Assembly: GCA_026991065.1 (NCBI GenBank)
Contig: JALXCG010000065.1
Location: 1-8,684, forward strand
Length of the DNA: 8,684 bases
Reading direction: 5' to 3'
DNA from: Gemmatimonadota bacterium
Lineage (GTDB): Bacteria; GCA-2686955
The notes below the pieces were generated by a model. It was not told the origin of the DNA and ran no database searches. It saw only the letters and a list, made by a program, of their open reading frames with translations. A program made the translations under genes and the position numbers. This document shows positions 1-7,800 of the stretch, piece by piece (the stretch's first letter is position 1; every line of letters starts with the position of its first letter).

Positions 1-644
1 GGCGAGCCCTCGATCGCTGGTCGAAGAACCCCGGTATCGAGATTCTGGGCAATCCGGATCCGACCCGCCGCATCGGCATCGTCTCCTTCAACATCAAGAC
101 GCCAACCGGGAGCTACCTCCATCCGAAGTTGGTCACGGTTCTACTGAACGACCTGTTTGGAATCCAATCGCGCGCCGGTTGCTCCTGCGCCGGCCCCTAC
201 GGCCATCGCTTGCTGGGCATTGACCCCGAACAATCTGAGCGTTACCGCACCTGGATCCAGAAGGGCTACTGCGGCATCAAGCCCGGCTGGTGTCGCGTCG
301 GCTTCCATTTCACGATGGATGACGAGGAGGCCGACTTTGTCATCGCCGCGGTGGAGTTTCTCGCGCGCTCCGGTCACCACTTCCTGCCGCTCTACTGCTT
401 CGACGTCAAGAGTGGCGCCTGGACCCACTGCAACGACCCGGTCATGGAGCGAGCCTTCTCACTGGCCGCCGCGCTCGAAGCGGGCGAAGTGGTTCCCCAG
501 GCTCTCCCGGCCGATCTTCGCAGCCGCCTCTACCACTCGTATCTTGAAGATGCCGAGCGCGAGGCGCAAGAACTGGCTGCTGTCGCCCGCTCCCCCAGAC
601 ACCTCGAAGGGGAGCTACGCGACCTGCAGTATTTTACCCTCTAG
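1..644 (+). CDS. Class V aminotransferase / cysteine desulfurase-like PLP enzyme, C-terminal part (5' truncated)
   Basis: The open frame enters from the left edge (codons start at base 3) and gives 213 residues before TAG at 642-644. The visible part is the C-terminal small domain of a fold-type I, class V PLP aminotransferase. A strand GIVSFNI is followed by a loop and helix (HPKLVTVLLNDLFGIQ), then SRAGCSCAGPYGHRLLGI at visible residues 56-73. In SufS/NifS-type cysteine desulfurases the matching segment carries a substrate-binding Arg and, five residues on, the persulfide Cys. Here Arg57 and Cys62 have that spacing, with an extra Cys60. The later stretch KPGWCRVGFHF, then a helix, then a tail ending LQYFTL, resembles the longer class V-fold enzymes of unproven substrate rather than SufS itself. 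The PLP lysine would lie upstream, outside the window. Desulfurase activity is inferred and not certain. The 3' end overlaps the convergent phosphorylase gene by 11 bp. Confidence 0.85.
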   Translation, partial: RALDRWSKNPGIEILGNPDPTRRIGIVSFNIKTPTGSYLHPKLVTVLLNDLFGIQSRAGCSCAGPYGHRLLGIDPEQSERYRTWIQKGYCGIKPGWCRVGFHFTMDDEEADFVIAAVEFLARSGHHFLPLYCFDVKSGAWTHCNDPVMERAFSLAAALEAGEVVPQALPADLRSRLYHSYLEDAEREAQELAAVARSPRHLEGELRDLQYFTL

Positions 645-2796
645 TCGTGTCGTGGGCCGCGGCCACGGTCGGCATGTAGTAGTCAGTGGTGTAATCGGCC
701 ACCATGCGCGCCGCCGAGAAGGGGCCGACCACGCTGCCCATCGACGCGATCATGCGTGCCAGCCAGCGGGTCGGAACGCCGTTCGCGTCTCGCTCATAAA
801 ACTCGGGCACCACTTCGTTTTCGAGCAGTGAATAGAGAGAATCGGCGTCGGCCTGATCCTGAACTTCGGCATCGGCGCGCTCGCGCTCGTCGCCGATCGC
901 CCAGCCATTCTGGCCGTCATAAGCCTCCGGCCACCAACCATCGAGCACCGAAAGATTGATCCCGCCATTGAGTGGGACCTTTTGACCACTGGTGCCGCTG
1001 GCTTCCAGAGGACGGCGTGGGTTGTTCAGCCATACATCGACCCCCTGCACCAGGTGCCGCCCCACCTCGATGTCGTAATTCTCCAGAAGAACCACGCGCC
1101 GCGCCAATTCCGGATCCTGCATGTGGCCGCCGATCTCCGCCACGATCCCCTTGCCGGTCGTATCCGTGGGATAGGCCTTGCCTGCGAAGACAAGCTGCAC
1201 CGGTCGATCGGCGTTGCAGAGAATCCGCTTCAAGCGGGCAAGATCGCGGAAAATCAGATTCGCACGCTTGTAGGGAGCGAAGCGACGCGCAAATCCGATC
1301 GTCAGAACATTCGGATCGAAATCGGCCTGCGGAACGCATCCCTCGCGGGCGCAGCGCAGCGCCTCGCGCGCAGCGATAAACTTCACCAAGCGCTCCTTGA
1401 GCCGTCCGTGGATGCGCCACACCTCCTCGGCGGGCAGCGTCCGCACCTCATCCCACCACTCCCGGCTGGTCAAACGCTCGCTCCACTCGGGACCGAGATG
1501 GCGGGCAAAAAGTTCCGCCATCTCCGGCGCCATCCAGCTCTGCGAATGCACCCCGTTGGTCACCGCACCGATCGGAACATCCTCGATCTCCACACCGGGA
1601 AAGACGTGACTCCACATCTCTCTTGACACCCGTGCATGAAGCCGACTCACGCCGTTGGCGCGCGCCGCCAGGCGCAAGGCCAGAACCGTCAGAGAGAGTT
1701 CCTCGCCACTTTCACTCTCGGGGTTCTTCTGCCGCCCCAGATCAATGAACTTCTCAACATCAATCCCCGCGGCCTGACAGTAGGAAGTGATCTCCCGCTT
1801 GACCAATTCCACATCAAAGGCTTCATTGCCCGCGGCGACCGGCGTGTGGGTGGTGAATACGCTCCGCGCCGCCACGACCCGCAGCGCTTCTTCGTAGGAA
1901 TCATGCTCCAGAACCATGCGGCGCCGAATCCGCCCCAGGGTTTGAAATGCGGAATGCCCCTCATTCATGTGCCAGACGTGGGGGCGCAGCCCCAACCGGT
2001 GGGTCAGGTGAATCGCCCCCAGGCCCAGCAACTCCTCCTGCTCCAGACGATTCGGCCTCTCGGTACCGTAGAGTTGACCGCAGATCGCGCAGTCCCGCTC
2101 CGTGGCCCCATCGATATCGCTGTTCAATAGATAGAGGCGATTGCGGCCAACCATCACCAGCCACACCTCTGCCCGCACCAGGCGGCTGCCGACCGGCACA
2201 TCGACCACCAGAGGATCGCCATCTTCATCGATGACACGCCGCATCGGCATCTGCCCGAAATCGTGGTCGGGATAGACCTCCTGCTGCCCGCCCGAGGCGG
2301 TGATCCGCTGCTCGAAATAGCCGTGCCGATAGAGCAGGCCAATGCCTACCAGCGGCACTCCCAGATCGGACGCCGCCTTCAAGTGGTCCCCCGCCAGCAC
2401 CCCCAGCCCACCGCAGTAGATCGGCAGCGACTCATGCAAGCCGAACTCCGCCGACAGATACGCAATGCACCGATCGCTCTGGTCGGGGAAATGGCGCGCG
2501 AACCAGGTATCGGTCCGCGCCAGGTAGGCCGCCTGCTCCGCCGCGATTGCCGCCAGGCGCGCCACCGTCCCGTGGTCTCCGGCCAGCGCCTTCAGCGCCG
2601 CCGGCGATGCCGCCCGCAGCACGGCGACCGCGCTGTGGGAGCGCTCCCAGGTTGCGGCGTCCAACCGTTTGAAAACGCCTTCCAGCTCGGGGCGATGCAG
2701 AGACCAGGTCCACCACAGATTGGTGGCCAGTGCTTCCAGCGGTGCCAGGGCAGGGGGCAGATCCAAAGCAAGCGGTTCCGGGGTATGCGAAGTCAT
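634..2796 (-). CDS. glgP: Alpha-glucan phosphorylase (GT35), compact bacterial/archaeal type
   Basis: This 720-residue PLP enzyme phosphorolyses alpha-1,4-glucans (glycogen, maltodextrin) to glucose-1-phosphate in the cytoplasm. The N-terminus has the short leading domain of the compact family (NLWWTWS at about 26-32). The hallmark block YLSAEFG...GGLGVLAGDHLKAASDLG follows at 114-146. HTPVAAGNEAF comes mid-protein. The phosphate/PLP-contact motif ARRFAPYKRA is near 503-512, FAGKAYP near 537, and the PLP-lysine motif SGTSGQK has its Lys at about 606, followed by LNGGINLSVLDGWW. Its length of about 720 fits the compact class (TIGR02094-like) and not the 800-850-residue maltodextrin/glycogen phosphorylases. 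The frame is open up to 2943, but the ATG at 2796 starts the family-like sequence; the 49 codons before it look like non-coding shadow. The ribosome-binding site before 2796 is poor. The stop TAA at 636-634 overlaps the end of the convergent aminotransferase gene. No other glycogen gene is in view. Confidence 0.93.
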   Translation of the reverse strand: MTSHTPEPLALDLPPALAPLEALATNLWWTWSLHRPELEGVFKRLDAATWERSHSAVAVLRAASPAALKALAGDHGTVARLAAIAAEQAAYLARTDTWFARHFPDQSDRCIAYLSAEFGLHESLPIYCGGLGVLAGDHLKAASDLGVPLVGIGLLYRHGYFEQRITASGGQQEVYPDHDFGQMPMRRVIDEDGDPLVVDVPVGSRLVRAEVWLVMVGRNRLYLLNSDIDGATERDCAICGQLYGTERPNRLEQEELLGLGAIHLTHRLGLRPHVWHMNEGHSAFQTLGRIRRRMVLEHDSYEEALRVVAARSVFTTHTPVAAGNEAFDVELVKREITSYCQAAGIDVEKFIDLGRQKNPESESGEELSLTVLALRLAARANGVSRLHARVSREMWSHVFPGVEIEDVPIGAVTNGVHSQSWMAPEMAELFARHLGPEWSERLTSREWWDEVRTLPAEEVWRIHGRLKERLVKFIAAREALRCAREGCVPQADFDPNVLTIGFARRFAPYKRANLIFRDLARLKRILCNADRPVQLVFAGKAYPTDTTGKGIVAEIGGHMQDPELARRVVLLENYDIEVGRHLVQGVDVWLNNPRRPLEASGTSGQKVPLNGGINLSVLDGWWPEAYDGQNGWAIGDERERADAEVQDQADADSLYSLLENEVVPEFYERDANGVPTRWLARMIASMGSVVGPFSAARMVADYTTDYYMPTVAAAHDTTRG

Positions 2797-2909
2797 GAAC
2801 AATCCAGAGATGGCTAGAGAAAGGCAGGCAGGGAAAGATAGATCGAGGGCCACCCCCGCCGCATGCCACGTGCAGAGGCGGGCTCTCGCGCCCCTGGTCG
2901 ATCGGCGGG

Positions 2910-2915
2910 ATAATA
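2910..2915 (-). promoter_or_regulatory. Possible -10 element upstream of the glucan phosphorylase
   Basis: Read on the minus strand the bases are TATTAT, a five-of-six match to TATAAT, in an otherwise GC-rich gap about 115 bp before the phosphorylase ATG. I could not place a good -35 at 16-18 bp: the minus-strand TTGTGC lies 22 bp upstream. The call rests on local AT-richness and position, so it is weak. Confidence 0.22.
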
Positions 2916-2917
2916 AG

Positions 2918-2935
2918 ACAGCGCGGCCACGCTGT
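2918..2935. repeat. Inverted repeat in the receiver-phosphorylase gap
   Basis: ACAGCG and CGCTGT (2918-2923 and 2930-2935) are perfect inverted arms around a six-base GC-rich centre (CGGCCA). On the minus strand the repeat lies 19 bases after the receiver gene's stop and is followed by CTTATTATCC. It could act as a weak terminator for the receiver transcript or as an operator beside the candidate -10 of the phosphorylase. There is no proper U-run, so intrinsic termination would be inefficient. Confidence 0.35.
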
Positions 2936-2954
2936 GCGCACAATCCTCAGCGCA

Positions 2955-3434
2955 TCACTCCGACGGGCTCTCGTCGTGGGCCTCTTCGGCACGCTCCAAC
3001 GCATGCTGCAACAGTCGCTTGTGGCGGCACAACTTGCCCCGCAGAAGCGCTTGATTGAGTTCCCCCTGCAGCTCCCTGGCGGTGAACGGCTTCAACAGGA
3101 AGCCGGAAGCCCCGGCGTCACGGGCGATCTCTACCCTTTCCGGGCTGGCGGCACCACTCATCATCACCACCGGCAGATCGGGTTGCAACTGCAACGCGTA
3201 CTCCAACAATTGCAACCCATTCCCATCACCCAGGAGAATATCGAAAAAAGCCGCGTCCCACTGCTGCGCATCCAGCGCAGCGCGTGCACTCACCACACCA
3301 TCGCAAACCGTCGGCAGATGCCCCATCAACTCAAGCATCCGCGCCAGCACGCGCTGCACGCCATCCTCATCATCGACAACCAATACGGCAGCTTTTGCCA
3401 AGGTCACGCCTTTCCGACTGCCCGGACTTCTCAT
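2955..3434 (-). CDS. Stand-alone response-regulator receiver (CheY-like) protein
   Basis: This single REC domain would be phosphorylated by a histidine kinase, with no output domain after it. Numbered from the ATG at 3434 (159 residues), the core reads AVLVVDDED with the acidic pair Asp21-Asp22. The phospho-acceptor is Asp65 in AAFFDILLGDGNG, the switch Ser is Ser93 in VVMMSG, and the conserved Lys is Lys115 in FLLKPF. All functional positions are present. About 35 residues follow Lys115: the final REC helix, then a basic and acidic tail ending EEAHDESPSE, too short for a DNA-binding or enzymatic domain. The start is uncertain. The frame opens with GTG at 3452, and ATG 3434 lacks a clear ribosome site. 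A TTG at 3401 would give MAKAAVLVVDDE, typical of CheY-like proteins, and has GGAAAGG seven bases upstream. No kinase is in the window, so its partner is unknown. It lies between the nuclease-family gene and the glucan phosphorylase on the same strand. Confidence 0.88.
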   Translation of the reverse strand: MRSPGSRKGVTLAKAAVLVVDDEDGVQRVLARMLELMGHLPTVCDGVVSARAALDAQQWDAAFFDILLGDGNGLQLLEYALQLQPDLPVVMMSGAASPERVEIARDAGASGFLLKPFTARELQGELNQALLRGKLCRHKRLLQHALERAEEAHDESPSE

Positions 3435-3600
3435 CGCAGCACCAACCACCACGCCCAGCGTTCACTCTCCCGATCTGTTCCGCGCCGAGCGGAGTGACCG
3501 GCACCACACCGCTGCTGGGAAGATCGGCATCTTTTCATCCAGTTTGAATGGCGGCGCAGGAAGAGGACAAAATGGGTGCCCACCGCTGCTTGAATAGACC

Positions 3601-4512
3601 TCAAACACGAAAATCCGCCAGAATCGGCGCGTGATCCGACTCTCCGATCTCACGTTCGGCGCCACTTGAACCGCTCGGCAGGAGTTCGTTGTGAATCTCC
3701 GCTCCGGCAAACCCCCGCCACAGAGCCCGTGACGCCAGAATGTAGTCCAACTGCATGTGGCGCCGCCGGTAGATGTGGGTGAAGCGGCGGTCGAGCGGCA
3801 TCCGCTCGGTGGCCGAAGTCAACTCACGCCGCCGCAGCGCCACCGAGCGCGCCGCGGCATGATCGCCACGGATCATCCCCAGGGTGGTGGAGTCCGGCGT
3901 ATCGTTCAAGTCCCCCATCACCACCAGTCGGGCATCCCGGTCGGCGTCAAGATGACGATCGACCAGGCGGCGAACCGCCAGCGCTTGGGCGATCCGCTTG
4001 GTGCTTGCGTACGCTACCCCCTCGGCCCATTCGCTCAACGAGCCCGGCGACCACTCCCCCTGGACCCCCGGCAACGTCGCCCGCTTCGATTTCAGGTGCA
4101 TCGCCAGGACCCGCACCTCGACTCCGGGGCGGATCTCGAAGAGAGCATCGATAATCGCCCGCTGGTGGGGCAGCGGAGTTCCGCCCCACTGCATCAACTC
4201 ACACGCGTCATCGTGCACCTCCACGGTCACTGCGGGCAGCCGCGAGACCAGCCAGGTGCGAATCCCGCGGCTGCCATGATCGGTACCCGCCAGCACCCGG
4301 TAGTCCCCTCCCAGCCCGGCGGCAACCCGCTCCACGGCCTGTCGATCCACGACCTCCTGCAGAGCAAAAATATCGGGCCGCGCCCGCTCCAGCACTTCGA
4401 TGACGGCATTGCACTTGGCCACATAGCTCGCCTCGCCCAGGGTCAGCGGTCCGTCCGCCGCAGAATGAGCCAGAAAACTACCGGTATTGAAAGAAAGAAA
4501 ACGAAGATTCAT
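3601..4512 (-). CDS. Endonuclease/exonuclease/phosphatase (EEP) family protein
   Basis: This 303-residue protein has the full metal-dependent phosphodiesterase fold shared by DNase I, exonuclease III and inositol phosphatases. Visible catalytic blocks in order are SFNTG (Asn9), ALQEV (metal-binding Glu53), MHLKSKR (His139), GDLND (Asp201, Asn203), QLDYIL (Asp256) and SDHAPI (Asp293, His294). Every residue expected for catalysis is present, so it should be active on a phosphodiester or phosphomonoester; the substrate cannot be read from sequence. The N-terminus goes straight into the first beta strand with no signal peptide, suggesting a cytoplasmic enzyme. The frame is open to 4536, but ATG 4512 is favoured: AGGAG sits four to five bases before it and the protein then begins at the domain edge (MNLRFLSFN). 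It is divergent from nrdJ, and no promoter for it was recognised. A repair nuclease role is possible but is not shown by the neighbours. Confidence 0.9.
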   Translation of the reverse strand: MNLRFLSFNTGSFLAHSAADGPLTLGEASYVAKCNAVIEVLERARPDIFALQEVVDRQAVERVAAGLGGDYRVLAGTDHGSRGIRTWLVSRLPAVTVEVHDDACELMQWGGTPLPHQRAIIDALFEIRPGVEVRVLAMHLKSKRATLPGVQGEWSPGSLSEWAEGVAYASTKRIAQALAVRRLVDRHLDADRDARLVVMGDLNDTPDSTTLGMIRGDHAAARSVALRRRELTSATERMPLDRRFTHIYRRRHMQLDYILASRALWRGFAGAEIHNELLPSGSSGAEREIGESDHAPILADFRV

Positions 4513-4723
4513 GACACTCCTGAGCCGCCCCATCACCCACCCGCCGGAGTCTACTACGCGCAGCAGAAAGCCAGACGACTATCCTGCGCCTCGCATCCAC
4601 TTCAGCATCCACTCCGGCCACCCCGAAGCGCCCCCAATCCGGTTCGGTTTCTTCATCTTTAGATCTCACTTGCACTTGCCGCCACCAGCCCAAAATAAGC
4701 TCCGGATTCTTTGGACAACCCCG

Positions 4724-4750
4724 TTGACTTCGCCATATGGAAGGTATACT
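4724..4750 (+). promoter_or_regulatory. Sigma70-type promoter of nrdJ
   Basis: TTGACT (4724-4729) matches the -35 consensus at five of six positions and TATACT (4745-4750) matches the -10 at five of six. The spacer is 15 bp, shorter than the optimal 17, which may mean moderate activity or need for adjustment. Transcription would start near 4757, leaving a leader of about 97 nt before the GTG start. The NrdR-like boxes overlap the spacer and the start region, supporting that this is the real promoter. Confidence 0.55.
4730..4745 (+). promoter_or_regulatory. Weak upstream NrdR-box candidate (box 1)
   Basis: TCGCCATATGGAAGGT matches the 16-bp NrdR consensus (acaCwAtATaTwGtgt) at about nine positions, including the central ATAT. 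It is poor alone. It is called because it sits exactly 32 bp (three helical turns) upstream of the strong box and lies between the -35 and -10 elements, as tandem NrdR boxes do in known nrd promoters. Confidence 0.4.
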
Positions 4751-4761
4751 CCTGAAACTGA

Positions 4762-4777
4762 ACGCTATATGTAGTGT
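4762..4777 (+). promoter_or_regulatory. NrdR box (box 2) in the nrdJ promoter
   Basis: ACGCTATATGTAGTGT matches the published NrdR consensus acaCwAtATaTwGtgt at 14 of 16 positions and is itself a near-palindrome (12 of 16 positions symmetric). It starts about 12 bp after the -10 box, covering the expected transcription start region. NrdR is the zinc/ATP-cone repressor that senses (d)ATP and shuts off ribonucleotide reductase genes; its presence in this organism is inferred, since nrdR is not in the window. Confidence 0.68.
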
Positions 4778-4853
4778 GACCAGCCAAAGCGCTCTTTTTC
4801 CGCCAAACTCGCATCGCCACGCACTTTTGCGCATCATTCCAGGGAAGTTTTTC

Positions 4854-7800
4854 GTGAAAATCCGCCGTCTCTTCACCTCCCCCGACTGCTCCCCGTATGC
4901 CGAAATCGAGTTCGTTTCCCGCACCTCCGAGATCCGCAATCCGGACGGTTCTGTCGTCTTCCACGCGGAGAACGTGGAGGTTCCCTCCACCTGGAGCCAG
5001 GTGGCGACTGATGTGCTGGCACAAAAGTATTTCCGCCGCGCGGGTGTTCCTCAACTGGACGCCGACGGCCAACCCCGCCGCGATGCCGACAACCAGGTCA
5101 TCCTCGGCGCCGAAACCAGCGCGCGCCAGGTTTTTGATCGCATGGCCGGCTGCTGGCGGGCCTGGGGGGAGCGCTGCGGCTATTTCGATTCAGAGGAGGA
5201 CGCTCAGGCTTACGAAGATGAGATGCGCGCCATGCTGGCACACCAGATGGGTGCTCCCAACAGCCCCCAGTGGTTCAACACCGGCCTGCACCATGCCTAC
5301 GGCCTGAGCGGCCCCTCCCAAGGGCACTTCTATGCCGACCATGAGAGCGGCGAAGTTCACGCCTCGACCAACGCCTACGAGCGTCCCCAACCACATGCCT
5401 GCTTCATCCAATCGGTGCGCGACGACCTGGTCGGCCCGGGCGGCATCATGGACCTCTGGACGCGGGAAGCGCGCCTCTTCAAATATGGCTCCGGCACCGG
5501 CGCCAACTTCAGTGCCATTCGGGCCGCTGGCGAGCCCCTCTCCGGCGGCGGCTTCTCTTCGGGACTGATGAGCTTTCTCAAGATCGGCGACCGCGCCGCC
5601 GGCGCGATCAAGAGTGGTGGCACCACCCGCCGCGCCGCCAAGATGGTCTGTCTCGACCTCGATCACCCCGACATCGAGGAGTTCATCAACTGGAAAGTCG
5701 TCGAGGAGCAGAAGGTGGCCGCCCTGGCCACCGGTTCTCACCACCTGCAGATCCACCTCCAGGCCCTGCTCGACGCCTGCCACCAGCCGGACCTGGTGGA
5801 GCCCACCGCCTCCCCCCTGACCGTCGCCGGCAACCGCAAACTGGCCCGCGCGGTCGCCGCGGCACGCGCCGATCACATCTGCGAAAACTCAATTCGCCGC
5901 GCGCTCGAATTCGCCGCCCAGGGCTACAAGACGATCGAAGTGCCGATCTTCGACACCGAATGGACCGGCGAAGCCTATCTCACCGTCAGCGGGCAGAACT
6001 CCAACAACTCGATTCGCGTCCCCAACAAGTTCTTCGCCGCCGTCGAAGCCGATGCCGACTGGGAGTTGACGGCACGCACCACCGGCGCCCCGCTGCGCAG
6101 CGTCAAGGCCACCCATCTCTGGGACCAGATCGCCACCGCTGCCTGGGCCTGCGCCGATCCCGGCTTGCAGTTCGAGACCACCATCAACGAATGGCACACC
6201 TGTCCCGAAGATGGTCCGATTCGCGCCTCCAATCCCTGCTCCGAGTACATGTTCCTCGACGACACCGCGTGCAACCTGGCGAGTCTCAACCTGGTGCGTT
6301 TCTACGACCCGAACACCGGCGAGATCGACCTCGACAGCTACCGCCACGCCATCCGGCTCTGGACCCTGACCCTCGAAATCTCGGTTGCCATGGCGCAGTT
6401 CCCGAGCGCGGAGATCGCCCGCCGCTCCTGGCAGTACCGGACGCTCGGCCTGGGCTTCGCCAACCTCGGCTCACTCCTGATGCGCATGGGCTTCGCCTAC
6501 GACTCCGCCGCCGGGCGCGCGATCGCCGCCTCGCTGGCTTCGATTCTGACCGGCGAAGCCTACGCGATGAGCGCCGAACTGGCCGCCGCCAGTCGCCCCT
6601 TCGATCGCTTCGCCGCCAACAAGCACGCCATGTTGCGCGTCATCCGCAACCATCGCCGCGCCGCCTACAACGCCCCGGCCGAGGAGTATGAGGGACTCTC
6701 CATCGTGCCCCACGGGCTCAGCGAAAAGGATTGCCCCGCGGCCCTGCTCAAAGCCGCCCGCGAAGCCTGGGACCGCGCCCTCGACCTCGGCATGGCACAC
6801 GGCTATCGCAATGCCCAGGTCTCCGTGGTCGCGCCCACCGGGACCATCGGTCTGGTCATGGATTGTGACACCACCGGCATCGAGCCCGACTTCGCCCTGG
6901 TCAAGTTCAAGAAACTCGCCGGCGGCGGCTACCTGAAGATCGTCAATCAGAGCGTCCCCATCGCCCTGCGACAACTCGGCTACAGCGCCACGCAGATCGC
7001 GGCCATCCAGGAGTACATCGTCGGCACCCAAAGCCTGGAGAATGCCCCCCACATCAACCCCGAGGCTCTCCGCGCCCGCGGCTTCGACGACGCCGCGCTG
7101 CAGCGCATCGGCGAAGCCCTCCCCAGCGCCTTCGACATCGAGTTCGCCTTCACCCGCTGGACCCTCGGCGACGATTTCTGCCGCGAACAACTCGGCATCG
7201 ACAGCAGCCAACTCGACGACCCCAACTTCTCCCTGCTGCGCGCCGTCGGCTTCACCGACGCCCAGATCCGCGAAGCCAACGACCAGATCCTCGGCCGCAT
7301 GACCATCGAAGGCGCGCCCCACGTGCGCTCCTCCCACTACGCCGTCTTCGACTGCGCCAACCGCTGCGGTCGTTACGGCACCCGCCACATCTCCGCGCGC
7401 GGCCACATTCTCATGATGGCGGCCGCCCAACCCTTCATCTCCGGCGCGATCAGCAAAACGATCAACATGCCCACTGAGGCCGGCATCGACGACGTCAAAA
7501 GCGCCTATCTTCTCTCCTGGCGCTCCATGCTCAAGGCCAACGCGCTCTACCGCGACGGTTCCAAACTCTCCCAGCCGCTGCAAGCCACCGCTCTCGATCT
7601 CACCACCCTCCCCGCCGGCAGCGACCCCGAAACCACAGCCGAAGCCGAAGCCGAAAGCAGAAACGAAAACGGCGCAACGCAGCCCGCCCCGGTCGCGCTC
7701 GCCGGCGCCGGCCCGGTCGAGGAGGGGGCCCGCGCCCTCCTCAACGTCGCCATCAGTCACAAACGCCGCCTCCCCAACCGGCGCACCGGCTACACCCAAA

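Larger units (their letters stand above)
4513..4853. other. Divergent intergenic region between the EEP gene and nrdJ
   Basis: These 341 bp carry no convincing gene; short open frames here show no recognisable domain and overlap regulatory DNA. The right half (about 4724-4777) is locally AT-rich and holds the nrdJ promoter and the NrdR-like sites. The left half contains a short direct repeat, GCATCCACT at 4593-4601 and 4605-4613 (12-bp period), and the ribosome site of the EEP gene. I could not assign a minus-strand promoter. I looked for a cobalamin riboswitch, common upstream of B12-related genes, and did not find its conserved core. Confidence 0.7.

Noticed and set aside
2797-2943. N-terminal extension of 49 residues on the glucan phosphorylase, with a hydrophobic patch that might look like a signal peptide
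   Set aside because: The segment begins at a TTG, is Arg/Cys-rich and unlike family N-termini, and contains the inverted repeat and candidate -10. Cytoplasmic phosphorylases have no signal peptide.
3507-3590. Direct repeat CACCGCTGCT at 3507-3516 and 3581-3590 in the gap before the receiver gene
   Set aside because: Only 10 bp, two copies, GC-rich and without symmetry or a neighbouring promoter; likely chance.
4563-4592. Segment around AGCCAGACGAC...CTGC, resembling a B12 box
   Set aside because: Only a loose match. The preceding conserved riboswitch core (such as the GCCACTG-type element) is absent, and it lies about 165 bp upstream of the predicted transcription start of nrdJ.
4593-4613. 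Two copies of GCATCCACT with a 12-bp period
   Set aside because: Too short and too few to call an iteron or operator, and not near either gene's recognised promoter.
4784-4799. AAAGCGCTCTTTTT-like element in the nrdJ leader, possibly a terminator
   Set aside because: The stem would be only four base pairs, far too weak for an intrinsic terminator or attenuator.
4478-5072. Overlapping minus-strand open frames across the nrdJ promoter and 5' end
   Set aside because: No domain similarity seen; they overlap the NrdR sites and conserved nrdJ coding sequence on the opposite strand.
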